DNA of 64,000 bases from Nocardia fluminea (lineage in GTDB: Bacteria > Actinomycetota > Actinomycetes > Mycobacteriales > Mycobacteriaceae): NCBI RefSeq assembly GCF_002846365.1, contig NZ_PJMW01000002.1, positions 620,001-684,000 of the forward strand, given 5' to 3'. Made by a program: the position numbers and the translations under genes. This document shows, piece by piece, positions 17,850 through 27,492 of this stretch (the first letter of the stretch is position 1; every line of letters begins with the position of its first letter). The notes beneath the pieces are model-generated. The model was not told where the DNA came from. It worked only from the letters and a program-made list of their open reading frames with translations, and searched no databases.

Positions 17850-19529
17850 TCAGCGGGCGGCGATCAGTCTGGCGGCGTTGGCGGCGGCGTCATCGGTCGC
17901 TTCGTTGGCGGCGAGTTCGGCGTGGACCCGGTCGTAGTAGCGGTTGATCTCGGTGTTGGTGGTTTCCTCGGTCCAGCCGAGCAGCGGTGCGATCAGGCGG
18001 GCGATCTCCGGCGCGGCGGCGAGGCCGCGATCGGGAACTTCGATGGAGATCCGGGTGCGGCGGGTGAGGATGTCGTCGAGGTGCAGGGCGCCCTCGTGGG
18101 TGACGGCGTAGACGATCTCGGCGGCGATGTAGTCCGAGGCACCCGGAATCGGGTGGCGCAGGGCGGGATCGGCGGCGATGAGGCCGAAGATGTCGGTGCT
18201 CAGCGAGCCGTAACGACCGAGCAGGTGTTCGACCACGTCGACGGGCAGTCGCTGTGACACCGACAGGTCGGTGACCTCGGCGAGCATGTCGAAGTAACCT
18301 GCCGCGCCCACGATGGGCAACTGGGCGGTCGCCGAGGCGGGGATCTCCCCGCCGAGGCGCGCGGCGGCGGCGTCGACGACATCGGCGGCCATCACCCGGT
18401 AGGTCGTGTACTTGCCGCCCGCGATCACGAACAGGCCGGGCGCGGGTTCGGCGACGGCGTGTTCGCGCGAGAGCTTCGCGGTCTCCTTCGTGGCACCGGT
18501 CATCAGCGGCCGAAGGCCCGCGTAGGTGCCGACGATATCGGCCCTGGTCAGCGGCTCACGCAGCAGCGAGTTGACGTGGTCGAGGATGTACTGCACGTCG
18601 GCGGCAGTGGCGGTCGGGTGGTTCTTGTCCAGCGACCACTCGGTGTCGGTGGTGCCGATGATCCAGTGTTCGGCCCACGGGATGACGAACAGGACCGACT
18701 TCTCGGTGCGCATGATCATGCCGGTGTGCAGGTTCAGCCGGTCGCGCGGCACGAGGATGTGCACGCCCTTCGACATCTGGACGTGGAACGGGAAGTCCAC
18801 GCCGGTCATCTTGATCATGTCGTCGGTCCACACGCCGGTCGCGCTGATCACCGTGCGGGCCCGAACAGTGTGTGTCAGGCCGGTTTCCAGGTCTTCCACG
18901 CGCGCGCCGACGACCTTCTCACCGTCGCGTTCCAGCCCGATCACCTTGGTGCGGGTCAGCACGGTGGCGCCGTGCTCGGCGGCGGTCCTGGCGATCATCA
19001 TCGTGTGGCGGGCGTCGTCGACCTGCGCGTCGTAGTAGCGGATGGCGCCGGTCAGCGCGTCCGCACGCAGCGCGGGCGCGAGTTCCAGTGCGCCGGAACG
19101 GGTCAGGTGCTTGTGCATCGGGACCGTGCGCGCGCCACCGAGTGTGTCGTAGAGGGCGATACCGGCGCCGATGTACGCGCGCTCCCACACCCGGTGCTGG
19201 AGCGGGAACAGGAACGGCACGGGGTGCACCAGGTGCGGCGCGAGCGTATTCAGCAGCAGCCCACGTTCTTTGAGCGCCTCGCGCACCAAGGCGAAGTCCA
19301 TCTGTTCCAGGTAGCGCAGGCCGCCGTGGATGAGCTTGGACGAACGGCTCGAGGTACCCGCGGCGAAATCGCGAGCCTCGACCAGGGTGACGGACAGGCC
19401 GCGCGAGGCGGCGTCTAGCGCGGCCCCTGCGCCGGTCACGCCACCGCCGATGACCAGGACATCGATTTCGGCGGTGTCGAGCGTGCCGACAGCCTGCTCA
19501 CGGTAAGTGGGGTCCAGTTGCACAGACAC
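17850..19529 (-). CDS. glpD: Aerobic glycerol-3-phosphate dehydrogenase
   Basis: A 559-residue FAD-dependent enzyme that oxidises glycerol 3-phosphate to dihydroxyacetone phosphate and feeds electrons to the quinone pool from the inner face of the membrane. The N-terminal FAD fold reads DVLVIGGGVTGAGAALDAASRG, and LIHGGLRYLEQMDF is the GlpD signature. The C-terminal helical domain is present (about residues 400-550). A GTG start follows AAGGAGATCACC. It lies 27 bases downstream of glpK on the same strand, so the two steps of glycerol entry into glycolysis are co-transcribed. Confidence 0.96.
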   Translation of the reverse strand: MSVQLDPTYREQAVGTLDTAEIDVLVIGGGVTGAGAALDAASRGLSVTLVEARDFAAGTSSRSSKLIHGGLRYLEQMDFALVREALKERGLLLNTLAPHLVHPVPFLFPLQHRVWERAYIGAGIALYDTLGGARTVPMHKHLTRSGALELAPALRADALTGAIRYYDAQVDDARHTMMIARTAAEHGATVLTRTKVIGLERDGEKVVGARVEDLETGLTHTVRARTVISATGVWTDDMIKMTGVDFPFHVQMSKGVHILVPRDRLNLHTGMIMRTEKSVLFVIPWAEHWIIGTTDTEWSLDKNHPTATAADVQYILDHVNSLLREPLTRADIVGTYAGLRPLMTGATKETAKLSREHAVAEPAPGLFVIAGGKYTTYRVMAADVVDAAAARLGGEIPASATAQLPIVGAAGYFDMLAEVTDLSVSQRLPVDVVEHLLGRYGSLSTDIFGLIAADPALRHPIPGASDYIAAEIVYAVTHEGALHLDDILTRRTRISIEVPDRGLAAAPEIARLIAPLLGWTEETTNTEINRYYDRVHAELAANEATDDAAANAARLIAAR

Positions 19530-19556
19530 GGTGATCTCCTTCTCGGAAGCGGTGAA

Positions 19557-21059
19557 TCAGATTTCGGCCCAGTCGAGGGTGCGTTCGACGGCTTTGAGCC
19601 AGCGGCGATAGCCGTGTTCGCGTTGCTCCTCGGACCAGGTGGGGTACCAGCGGACGTCTTCGGACCAGTTGTCGAGCAATTCATCGGTGCCGCTCCAGAA
19701 GCCGACGGCCAGCCCGGCGGCGTAGGCGGCGCCGAGCGCGGTGGTCTCGGCGACGACCGGACGCGAGACCGGGACGCCGAGCAGGTCCGCCTGGATCTGC
19801 ATGGCCAGCTGGTTCACGGTGACGCCACCGTCCACCCGCAGCGTCGCCAGCCGCACCCCGGCGTCGCGCTGCATGGCCTCGACCACGTCGCGGGTCTGGT
19901 AGGCGATGGATTCCAGGGTGGCCCTGGCCAGGTGGGCGTTGTTGCTGTAGCGCGACAGGCCGACGACCGCGCCGCGGGCATCGGGTCGCCAGTACGGCGC
20001 GAACAGGCCGGAGAAGGCGGGCACGAAGTACACGCCGCCGGAATCGGTTACCTGCCCGGCGAGGTCCTCGATCTGCGCCGCGCCCGCGATGATTCCCATC
20101 TGGTCGCGCAACCACTGCACCGCCGACCCGGTGACGGCGATCGACCCCTCCAGCGCGTAGGCGGGCTTGTCGTCGCCGAATCGATACGCGACGGTGGTGA
20201 TCAAGCCGTGGTTCGACCGCACGATCTCCGTGCCGGTGTTGAGCATCAGGAAATTGCCTGTGCCATAGGTGTTCTTGGCCTCGCCGGGCTGGAAACACAC
20301 CTGCCCGACGCCCGCGGCCTGCTGATCGCCGAGCACACCCGCGATGGGCACGGAGCCCTTGAACGGGCCGTCGGGTTTCGTCGTCCCGAACAGTCGCGGG
20401 TTCGCCGACGGCGCGATGGCCGGCAGCATCACGCGCGGGATGCCGAAGATCGTGAGGAGTTCGTCGTCCCAGTCGAGGGTTTCGAGGTCCATCAGCATCG
20501 TGCGCGAGGCGTTGGTGGGATCGGTGACGTGCACGCCGCCGGTGAGGTTCCAGATCAGCCAGCTGTCGAGGGTGCCGAACAGGGCGTCACCGCGCTCGGC
20601 ATCGGCGCGCACGTCCGCGACGTTGTCCAGAATCCACTTCAGCTTCCCGCCGGAGAAGTACGGTGCCGGCGGCAGGCCGGTCTTCGCGCGGATGAGCGCG
20701 CTGCGCCCGGCGGCGTCGAGGTCGGCGATGATGCGGTCGGTGCGGGTGTCCTGCCAGACGATGGCGTTGCCGTAGGGGCGGCCGGTGCGGCGGTTCCACA
20801 CGACGGTGGTCTCGCGCTGGTTCGTGACGCCGATGGCGGCGAGGTCGTCGGCCGTGAGATCGGCGAGCGAGAGCGCGGTCTTGACGACGGTGCGGGTGCG
20901 TTCCCAGATCTCGTCCGGATTGTGTTCGACCCAGCCGGGGCGCGGCATGATCTGGGAGTGTTCGAGCTGGTGGCGCGCCACCACGGTGCCCCTGTGGTCG
21001 AAAACCATGAATCGCGTCGACGTCGTGCCCTGGTCGATCGCGCCCACGTACCGGTTCAT
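19557..21059 (-). CDS. glpK: Glycerol kinase
   Basis: A 500-residue FGGY-family kinase that phosphorylates glycerol to glycerol 3-phosphate. Visible are the phosphate-binding [15 protein letters not shown], the glycerol contacts NQRETTVVW and [10 protein letters not shown], the aspartate in [12 protein letters not shown] and the FGGY signature region near [23 protein letters not shown]. The ATG at 21059 ([11 protein letters not shown]) is the usual start; ATG 21083 would add eight residues. It forms an operon with glpD and is divergent from the IclR gene. A second kinase of the same family lies at 22014-23510. Confidence 0.96.
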   Translation of the reverse strand: MNRYVGAIDQGTTSTRFMVFDHRGTVVARHQLEHSQIMPRPGWVEHNPDEIWERTRTVVKTALSLADLTADDLAAIGVTNQRETTVVWNRRTGRPYGNAIVWQDTRTDRIIADLDAAGRSALIRAKTGLPPAPYFSGGKLKWILDNVADVRADAERGDALFGTLDSWLIWNLTGGVHVTDPTNASRTMLMDLETLDWDDELLTIFGIPRVMLPAIAPSANPRLFGTTKPDGPFKGSVPIAGVLGDQQAAGVGQVCFQPGEAKNTYGTGNFLMLNTGTEIVRSNHGLITTVAYRFGDDKPAYALEGSIAVTGSAVQWLRDQMGIIAGAAQIEDLAGQVTDSGGVYFVPAFSGLFAPYWRPDARGAVVGLSRYSNNAHLARATLESIAYQTRDVVEAMQRDAGVRLATLRVDGGVTVNQLAMQIQADLLGVPVSRPVVAETTALGAAYAAGLAVGFWSGTDELLDNWSEDVRWYPTWSEEQREHGYRRWLKAVERTLDWAEI

Positions 21060-21153
21060 CTTCTCGCCCTTTCCGGACCTCATCGTCGAGTCCGCCGATC
21101 GGGGCCGAGGCCCGAGACCAACGCTAGAAACGCGCGCGGCCGGACACCACCAG

Positions 21154-21179
21154 CACCGTTCGACAATGCTGAACGGGTG
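21154..21179. promoter_or_regulatory. IclR/GylR-type operator between glpK and iclR
   Basis: CCGTTC (21156-21161) and GAACGG (21171-21176) form an inverted repeat with a nine-base spacer, extended by CAC and GTG on the outside with one extra G. It sits 15-40 bases ahead of the iclR ATG and between the divergent genes, the position expected for GylR-like control of both units. Confidence 0.6.
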
Positions 21180-21193
21180 GTAGGTTCGGGCCC

Positions 21194-21946
21194 ATGCCCG
21201 GCCCGATCCAGTCGATCGAACGCGCCGCCGCCGTGCTGCGGCTGCTCGCACGCGGGCCGGGACCGCTGGGGGTCGGCGAGATCGCGACCGCGCTCGACCT
21301 GGCCAAACCCACCGCGCACGGCATCCTGCGGACGCTGCTCGGGGTCGGGTTCGTCGGCCAGGACGCGCTGACCGGCAAGTACCTGCTCGGTCCGGCGATC
21401 GGCGAACTCGGCACCGATCGGCTCGATGTGAACGAGTTGCGCTCGCGCGCGATCCACCGGGCCGACGCACTCGCGTCGCGTTCCGGGGAGTCGGTCCGCA
21501 TCGCGGTGGCGCGCGATACCGGAATCACGGTGATCCACCACGTCTTTCGACCCGACAACAGCGAACAGTCGCTGGCCGTCGGCGAAGTGCTTCCGGCCTA
21601 CGCGACCGCGCTCGGCAAGGTGCTGCTCGCTTACGACGCCGCAGCCGAAGTGGGTGCGCTCCAAGGGTTCACCCACAGAACGATCACCGACCGCGACGGT
21701 CTCGAGCGGGTAATCGCCGAGGTTCGCCGGCGGGGCTGGGCGGACGAAGTCGAGGAACACCGCTCGGGCGAAGCGGGGATCGCCGCACCCGTTCGGGCCA
21801 GAGGCGGGCTCGTCGTCGCGGCGATCGGCATCACCGGTCCGGTGGATCGGCTGTGCGACAACCGATCACAGATACGGCCCGCCGCCGTCGAGCAGGTTCG
21901 CGCCGCCGCGCTCGCCGTACACCGCGACCTGACGGCAGCGCGATGA
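21194..21946 (+). CDS. IclR-family regulator of glycerol use
   Basis: A 250-residue IclR protein. The N-terminal winged helix is [15 protein letters not shown], then [30 protein letters not shown] (about residues 7-55); the C-terminal effector domain contains [11 protein letters not shown] and the [10 protein letters not shown] stretch. Its place between glpK-glpD and a second glpK strongly suggests the GylR role known from Streptomyces: repression relieved by glycerol 3-phosphate. The operator at 21154-21179 would allow autoregulation. Confidence 0.92.
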   Translation: MPGPIQSIERAAAVLRLLARGPGPLGVGEIATALDLAKPTAHGILRTLLGVGFVGQDALTGKYLLGPAIGELGTDRLDVNELRSRAIHRADALASRSGESVRIAVARDTGITVIHHVFRPDNSEQSLAVGEVLPAYATALGKVLLAYDAAAEVGALQGFTHRTITDRDGLERVIAEVRRRGWADEVEEHRSGEAGIAAPVRARGGLVVAAIGITGPVDRLCDNRSQIRPAAVEQVRAAALAVHRDLTAAR

Positions 21947-22013
21947 GCTGCGCATATACACCTTTCGCGAGCGCCGACCGCTACTGTTCAGCCGACAACG
22001 AGAGAAGACGACG

Positions 22014-23510
22014 ATGACCCCACGTTTCGTGCTCGCCATCGATCAGGGCACCACCTCGAGCCGGTGCATCGCCTTCGATCAGCACGCCCGGCTGGCGGGC
22101 ATGGCGCAGCGGACACATCGCCAGCATTATCCCAAGTCGGGATGGGTGGAGCAGGACGCGCTCGAGATCTGGCGGACGGTGGAGCGGATCGTGCCCGCGG
22201 CGCTGCGCGATGCCGGGATCACTGTCGACCAGGTGGCCGCGATCGGCATCGCCAATCAGCGCGAGACCACCGTGGTGTGGGATCGCCGCACCGGGCTGCC
22301 GGTGCGGCTGGCCATCGTCTGGCAGGACGTGCGCACCGAAGCGCTGGTCGACCGGATGAAGGAATCGCCTGGCGCACAGCGCATTGCCGAGTTGAGCGGG
22401 CTGCCCTTGGCCACCTACTTCGCCGCACCACGCCTGCGCTGGCTACTCGACGAGGTCGACGGCCTTCGCGAGCGCGCCGAACGCGGTGAGGTGCTCTTCG
22501 GCACCATGGAATCCTGGCTCATCTGGAATCTGACCGGCGGCGCCGAGCACGTCACCGACGTCACCAACGCGGGCCGCACCCTGCTGATGAACCTCGCCAC
22601 CCGGCAGTGGGACGAAGAGTTGTTGCGGTTCTTCGACATTCCCCGCGCCATGCTCCCCCGCATCGAACCCTCGACCGGCGATTTCGGCACTGCGAGCACC
22701 GTCGTTCCCGGCGTCCGGATCGGCGCCGCCCTCGGCGACCAGCACGCGGCCCTCTTCGGCCAGACCTGCTTCGCCCCGGGTGAAACCGAGTGCACCTACG
22801 GGACCGGCGGCTTCCTCATGATGAACACCGGCGCCGAACTGATCCGCTCCCGGCACGGCCTGCTCACCACCATCGGCTACCAGCTCGGCCCCGAACCGGT
22901 CTACGCGCTCGAAGGACCGATCGCGGTCACCGGTTCGCTCGTCCAGTGGCTGCGCGACATCGTCGGCCTGATCGCCACCGCACCCGAGATCGAAACTCTC
23001 GCGACCACCGTCGACGACAACGGCGGCTGCTACCTCGTCCCCGCCTTCTCCGGCCTCTACGCCCCACACTGGCGCAGCGATGCCCGAGGTCTGCTCATCG
23101 GCCTGACCTCCTACGTCACCAAAGGCCATTTGGCCCGCGCCGTCCTGGAGGCCACCGCCTGGCAGACCCGCGACGTGGTCGAAGCCATGAACGCCGACGC
23201 GGGCCTGCGAGCGAAGTCCCTGCGAGTAGCGGGCGGCATGGCCTCCAACAACCTGCTCATGCAGATCATCGCCGACGTCCTCGACACACCGGTCATGCGC
23301 CCCTTGGTCACCGAAACCGTCTCCCTCGGCGCCGCCTACGCAGCCGGCCTGGCCGTCGGCTACTGGCCCGACCTCCAAGGCCTACGCCGCAATTGGAAGG
23401 TCGCCGCCCAGTGGACTCCGTCCCACGTCCGTGGAGTCCGCGAAGAGGAATACGAGCGCTGGCAACGCGCTGTCCAGCTCAGCGTCGGCTGGGGCCGCCC
23501 AGCCAACTAG
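22014..23510 (+). CDS. glpK: Glycerol kinase, second paralogue
   Basis: A 498-residue FGGY kinase with the same motifs as the minus-strand glp[53 protein letters not shown] and TYGTGGFLMMNTG. The glycerol-contacting Arg/Glu (in NQRETT), Tyr (in ATYFAA) and Asp (in GDQHA) are kept, so it should be an active glycerol kinase or use a close polyol. It lies 67 bases downstream of iclR on the same strand. Two kinases around one regulator may differ in affinity or regulation; nothing in the sequence tells which is dominant. Confidence 0.93.
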   Translation: MTPRFVLAIDQGTTSSRCIAFDQHARLAGMAQRTHRQHYPKSGWVEQDALEIWRTVERIVPAALRDAGITVDQVAAIGIANQRETTVVWDRRTGLPVRLAIVWQDVRTEALVDRMKESPGAQRIAELSGLPLATYFAAPRLRWLLDEVDGLRERAERGEVLFGTMESWLIWNLTGGAEHVTDVTNAGRTLLMNLATRQWDEELLRFFDIPRAMLPRIEPSTGDFGTASTVVPGVRIGAALGDQHAALFGQTCFAPGETECTYGTGGFLMMNTGAELIRSRHGLLTTIGYQLGPEPVYALEGPIAVTGSLVQWLRDIVGLIATAPEIETLATTVDDNGGCYLVPAFSGLYAPHWRSDARGLLIGLTSYVTKGHLARAVLEATAWQTRDVVEAMNADAGLRAKSLRVAGGMASNNLLMQIIADVLDTPVMRPLVTETVSLGAAYAAGLAVGYWPDLQGLRRNWKVAAQWTPSHVRGVREEEYERWQRAVQLSVGWGRPAN

Positions 23511-23541
23511 AACCGGCGAGGTCGCAGTGGCTGGTTGTGTG

Positions 23542-24444
23542 TCAGCCGAAGAGTTCGTCGGTACCAGTGGCGGTAACTGCCTGCGTCAGCCAGGCATCGA
23601 GCTGGTCGATATCGGTACACCCGGCGAGCTGCGCCCGTTGCGCGGCCGAAAGCTCGAGCCCGCGGGCAGTCAGAACGGTGAGCACCGCGTGCGCGGCAGT
23701 CTCAGCGACCTTCGCCTGCACCTCCGCGCGACCTTCCGCGCGGCCCTCCTCGCGCCCCTTCGCCATGTACTTGGTAGCGATGCGGCCGCGGTATTGAGGC
23801 GTGCTCTCCATCAGTTCCTCCAGGCGTCGGCTTGCGACGACGGACAACGCGTCGTCGACCAGATCAAGATACATTTTCGCATGTTCATCGTCGGTTTTCA
23901 TCAGGCCGGCCAAGAAGGCGGCAAGGACCTCCTCCATATGCGGTCCCGCACCGTGGGCGATCGCCGACAGGGTCGCGCGCTCAGGGCATCTTCCCGCCTC
24001 GGTTGGATCAGTCACGACGGGGAAGCGGTCAGGGCCGAGCACCAGCGGTTGGATGACCGATCCGACGGTATCCAGTTCGATCGGCTGCTCGGCCCATTTC
24101 GCGACCGCTCTACTCGGCGTCACCACCAGCAGAACCACCGGGCAACACAGGCGCGATCGCAGGGTTGTCAGGTAGACCGGCCATTTCCAGCGCCGGGCAT
24201 CCGCTTTGGACAGCTGCACCTCGACGCACACACCGAGTACCGGCAAGTCCCGATCGTCGTGAGTGCTGAGGGCCAAGTCACCGCGAAACTCCTTGGGCCC
24301 GACGTCGGTGAAATCGCACGGCTCAGCCCGCATCTGCGACAAGCCCGGCAGCGGGATCCTGAACTCCTCAGCCAGCAGCGACGGGGCGAGCAGGAGATCC
24401 GTGCGGAACAGGTCAAGCAAACCCTCGTGCAGGTGGCTCGGCAT
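23542..24444 (-). CDS. Rpn/YhgA-like PD-(D/E)XK nuclease family protein
   Basis: A 300-residue protein of an actinobacterial group resembling the Rpn (YhgA-like, recombination-promoting) nuclease family. Typical landmarks are the start MPSHLHEGLLDLF, FRGDLALSTH, the EVQLSKADARRWKWPVYL stretch carrying the E-x-Q element of the restriction-like fold, CPVVLLVVTP, and a charged repeat GREEGRAEGRAEVQAK before a C-terminal helical domain. It may cut DNA; function in this subgroup is untested. It lies 41 bases downstream of an MFS gene on the same strand. Its many paralogues in actinomycetes suggest a mobile or defence-related role, which is inference. Confidence 0.7.
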   Translation of the reverse strand: MPSHLHEGLLDLFRTDLLLAPSLLAEEFRIPLPGLSQMRAEPCDFTDVGPKEFRGDLALSTHDDRDLPVLGVCVEVQLSKADARRWKWPVYLTTLRSRLCCPVVLLVVTPSRAVAKWAEQPIELDTVGSVIQPLVLGPDRFPVVTDPTEAGRCPERATLSAIAHGAGPHMEEVLAAFLAGLMKTDDEHAKMYLDLVDDALSVVASRRLEELMESTPQYRGRIATKYMAKGREEGRAEGRAEVQAKVAETAAHAVLTVLTARGLELSAAQRAQLAGCTDIDQLDAWLTQAVTATGTDELFG

Positions 24445-24485
24445 GTGGGGCAACGTATGACGAGGTGTGCGAAGGCACCAATCGG

Positions 24486-25700
24486 TTACGGCGTGTTGTG
24501 CGCCGACCGGCGTTGCAGGAAAACCGTGAGGGTGAACAGGAGGACGCCGGCGACGGCGAGGAGGGCGCCGACCATGGCCGGGGCGGTGTAGCCGAGGCCG
24601 GCGGCGATGACCAGGCCGCCGAGCCAGGCGCCCGCGGCGTTGGCCATGTTCAGGGCGGCGTGGTTGAGGGCGGCGGCGAGGGTTTGGGCGTCGGCGGCCA
24701 CGTCCATGAGGCGGGTTTGGAGGCCGGGGGCCAGGGCCGCGCCGGAGGCCCCGACGAGGAAGGCACCGATCGCGGCGGTGACGGGGTTGTGGGCGGCCAG
24801 GACGAAGCCGGCGAGGATCACCACCATCGCGATCATGGCGACGAAGATCGAGCGGTCGACGCCGCGGTCGGCGAGGATGCCGCCGCCGATGTTGCCCACG
24901 ATCATGCCGAGGCCGAACAGCGCGAGCACGATCGGCACCGCGCCGATGGGCATGCCCGCGACATCGGTCATGGTGGTGGCGATGTAGGTGTAGACGGCGA
25001 ACATGCCGCCGAAGCCGATCGCGCCGACGGCCAGGGTGAGCAGCACCTGTGGGCGTCGCAGCGCACCGAGTTCGGTCATCGGGTTGGTGATCTTCATGCT
25101 GGTCAGCGCGGGCACATAGCGCCACAGAGCGGCCACCGTCGCCACCCCGATCACCGCCACGACGACGTAGGCGTCACGCCACCCGAAGTGCTGACCGAGC
25201 CAGGTCGCACCGGGCACTCCGACGACATTGGCCACGCTGAGCCCGAGCATCACCGCCGCCACCGCTTTGGCCCGCTGCCCGACCGGTGCCAGCGTGGCAG
25301 CGGCCAGCGAGGCGACGCCGAAGTACGCGCCGTGCGGCAGACCGGATACGAAGCGCGCGAGCACGAGCGTGCCGAAAGTCGGGGCGAGCACCGTCCCGAT
25401 ATTGCCGAGGGTGAACGCGGCCATCAAGACGATCAGCAACTTCTTGCGCGCCACCCGCGCGCACAACGCGGCGATCAGCGGCGCACCGACCACGACACCC
25501 AGCGCGTACGCCGACACCGCGTGCCCCGCCGACGGCTCGGAGATAGCGAAGTCCCGCGCGATATCGGGCAGCAGGCCCATGGTCACGAACTCGGTGGTCC
25601 CGATCCCGAACCCACCCAGCGCCAGCGCGAGCATCGCCGGGACATGCCAGCTGGTGCGTGGCGCGTCGAGGCGATCGGGGACGGCGATGGAAGAAGTCAC
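24486..25700 (-). CDS. MFS exporter, DHA1 (arabinose-efflux-like) type
   Basis: A 404-residue transporter with about 12 membrane segments. MLALALGGFGIGTTEFVTMGLLPDIA is the classic first segment of the AraJ/YdhP-like DHA1 exporters, and the A-like motif appears as LIAALCARVARKKLL. The GTG at 25700 follows GGAAGC closely; other in-frame starts nearby cannot be excluded because the N-terminal 25 residues are poorly conserved. The substrate is unknown. The divergent region toward icd is 265 bases. Confidence 0.86.
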   Translation of the reverse strand: MTSSIAVPDRLDAPRTSWHVPAMLALALGGFGIGTTEFVTMGLLPDIARDFAISEPSAGHAVSAYALGVVVGAPLIAALCARVARKKLLIVLMAAFTLGNIGTVLAPTFGTLVLARFVSGLPHGAYFGVASLAAATLAPVGQRAKAVAAVMLGLSVANVVGVPGATWLGQHFGWRDAYVVVAVIGVATVAALWRYVPALTSMKITNPMTELGALRRPQVLLTLAVGAIGFGGMFAVYTYIATTMTDVAGMPIGAVPIVLALFGLGMIVGNIGGGILADRGVDRSIFVAMIAMVVILAGFVLAAHNPVTAAIGAFLVGASGAALAPGLQTRLMDVAADAQTLAAALNHAALNMANAAGAWLGGLVIAAGLGYTAPAMVGALLAVAGVLLFTLTVFLQRRSAHNTP

Positions 25701-25936
25701 GCTTCCATGCAACGGCCACCGGTGCCCGTTCGCTACCCGAGGAGACCGTGAGCTACCACACCCCGAACAGGAACGACCCGGCAAGCCACCCACCGATCCA
25801 GCAAGAACGTGGGTAACTCACCGGGTCGAGCAAACCGAAGCACCACCTGTCCGCAGGCCGCCGACGCAGATCTCACGTCACTCGAGCCCGGCCTGAATAC
25901 GCGGAGGGGCGGACGAGCGCTTTTTCACAGCCGTGC

Positions 25937-25956
25937 GGGTTCGCGGTCGCGAACCC
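25937..25956. terminator. Hairpin downstream of icd
   Basis: GGGTTCGCG-GT-CGCGAACCC is a perfect inverted repeat that begins about ten bases after the icd stop. It lacks a long T-tract, as is common for actinobacterial terminators. Confidence 0.6.
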
Positions 25957-25965
25957 GAGCACGAC

Positions 25966-27183
25966 TCACTTCAGCGCGCGAGCCAGGTTGACGTCGAGCG
26001 CACCCAGGAATTCCTCGGTGCTCAGGTAACCCTGGTCGCCACCGACGAGCGCGGCGAGGTCCTTCGTCATCTGACCGCCCTCGACGGTCTTGATGACCAC
26101 GTCCTCGAGCGCCTGCGCGAAGCCGATCACCTCGGGGGTGTTGTCCAGCTTGCCGCGGTGTTCGAGGCCACGGGTCCAGGCGAAGATCGACGCGATCGGG
26201 TTGGTCGAGGTCGGCTTGCCCTGCTGGTGCTGGCGGTAGTGCCGGGTGACCGTGCCGTGCGCGGCCTCGGCCTCGCAGGTCTTGCCGTCCGGGGTGAGCA
26301 GCACCGAGGTCATCAGGCCGAGCGAGCCGAAGCCCTGGGCCACGGTGTCGGACTGCACGTCGCCATCGTAGTTCTTGCAGGCCCAGACGTAGCCGCCCTC
26401 CCATTTCATGGAGGAGGCGACCATGTCGTCGATGAGGCGGTGCTCGTAGGTGAGGCCCGCCGCGTCGAATTCGGCCTTGAACTCGGCGTCGAAGACTTCC
26501 TGGAAGGTGTCCTTGAACATGCCGTCGTAGGCCTTGAGGATGGTGTTCTTCGTGGAGAGGTACACCGGGTAGTTCTGCTGCAGGCCGTAGTTGAACGAGG
26601 CCCGCGCGAAGTCCTCGATGGACTTCTTGAAGTTGTACATACCCATGACGACGCCGCCGTCCTCGGGCATCTTCACGACCTCGTGGACGATCGGCTCGCT
26701 GCCGTCCTCCGGGGTGAAGGTCAGCGTGACGGTGCCCGCCTCGTAGACCTTGAAGTCGGTGGCGCGGTACTGGTCGCCGAAGGCGTGACGGCCGATGATG
26801 ATCGGCTTGGTCCAGCCGGGCACCAGCCGGGGCACGTTGGAGATGATGATCGGCGCGCGGAAGATGGTGCCACCCAGAATGTTTCGGATGGTGCCGTTGG
26901 GCGAGCGCCACATCTTCTTGAGGCCGAACTCTTTCACCCGCGCTTCGTCGGGGGTGATGGTGGCGCATTTCACGCCGACGCCGTACTTCTTGATGGCATT
27001 GGCCGCGTCGACGGTGACCTGGTCGTCTGTCTTGTCGCGGTACTCGATGCCGAGGTCGTAGTACTCGAGGTTCACGTCGAGATAGGGATGGATCAGCTTG
27101 TCCTTGATGAACTGCCAGATGATCCGGGTCATCTCGTCGCCGTCGAGTTCTACAACGGTGCCTTCAACCTTGATCTTGGACAT
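25966..27183 (-). CDS. icd: Isocitrate dehydrogenase (NADP+)
   Basis: A 405-residue homodimeric-type NADP-dependent isocitrate dehydrogenase of the TCA cycle, producing 2-oxoglutarate. The N-terminal [19 protein letters not shown] is diagnostic of the eukaryote-like short form, with the substrate loop [16 protein letters not shown] and the metal-binding [14 protein letters not shown] and [19 protein letters not shown]. The ATG at 27183 has an AGGAGGACACGA site. It resembles Rv3339c (icd1), which also lies next to the metY-metX locus. Confidence 0.97.
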   Translation of the reverse strand: MSKIKVEGTVVELDGDEMTRIIWQFIKDKLIHPYLDVNLEYYDLGIEYRDKTDDQVTVDAANAIKKYGVGVKCATITPDEARVKEFGLKKMWRSPNGTIRNILGGTIFRAPIIISNVPRLVPGWTKPIIIGRHAFGDQYRATDFKVYEAGTVTLTFTPEDGSEPIVHEVVKMPEDGGVVMGMYNFKKSIEDFARASFNYGLQQNYPVYLSTKNTILKAYDGMFKDTFQEVFDAEFKAEFDAAGLTYEHRLIDDMVASSMKWEGGYVWACKNYDGDVQSDTVAQGFGSLGLMTSVLLTPDGKTCEAEAAHGTVTRHYRQHQQGKPTSTNPIASIFAWTRGLEHRGKLDNTPEVIGFAQALEDVVIKTVEGGQMTKDLAALVGGDQGYLSTEEFLGALDVNLARALK

Positions 27184-27264
27184 GGATCTTCGTGTCCTCC
27201 TCGGTGGGTGCCCTTATTGCACGGCTAGGCGAACACGCTTGTGAGCGGACCCCAGCAGTTCCAA

Positions 27265-27293
27265 CAGACAACGTATATGCCCCGCGTTGTCTG
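27265..27293. promoter_or_regulatory. Perfect inverted repeat upstream of icd
   Basis: CAGACAACG (27265-27273) and CGTTGTCTG (27285-27293) match perfectly across an 11-base spacer that contains TATATG. It lies about 80-110 bases upstream of the icd start and may be an operator spanning a promoter -10 element or a 5' leader hairpin. Apart from this and the terminator at 27450-27482, nothing is seen in the 309-base gap 27184-27492. Confidence 0.55.
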
Positions 27294-27449
27294 CGGGACG
27301 TGTGGTGCAAACAAGACGAGCGTACTGCTGTCCCCCACCTCACCGCGACGGGAGGCCCCACTGTGCGGGACGACTCGAAACCTACCCACCCCGGCGGCCC
27401 CGCTGCCACCCGATCGGGCCCTGACCGGCTACTGAGTAGTAACACGGCG

Positions 27450-27482
27450 GGGCCCGCGCACCGGGAACGGTGACGCGGGCCC
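27450..27482. terminator. Terminator downstream of DHA2 exporter
   Basis: GGGCCCGCG (27450-27458) pairs with CGCGGGCCC (27474-27482), continued inward by CACCG with CGGTG around a GGAA tetraloop, with one bulged A. The 14-bp stem ends 10 bases past the MFS stop on the minus strand. Confidence 0.75.
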
Positions 27483-27492
27483 GGGCCCCAGG

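Noticed and set aside
19518..21371. 617-codon plus-strand frame over glpK
   Set aside because: It mirrors the glpK frame on the opposite strand and shows the typical His/Arg/Gly composition of a shadow.
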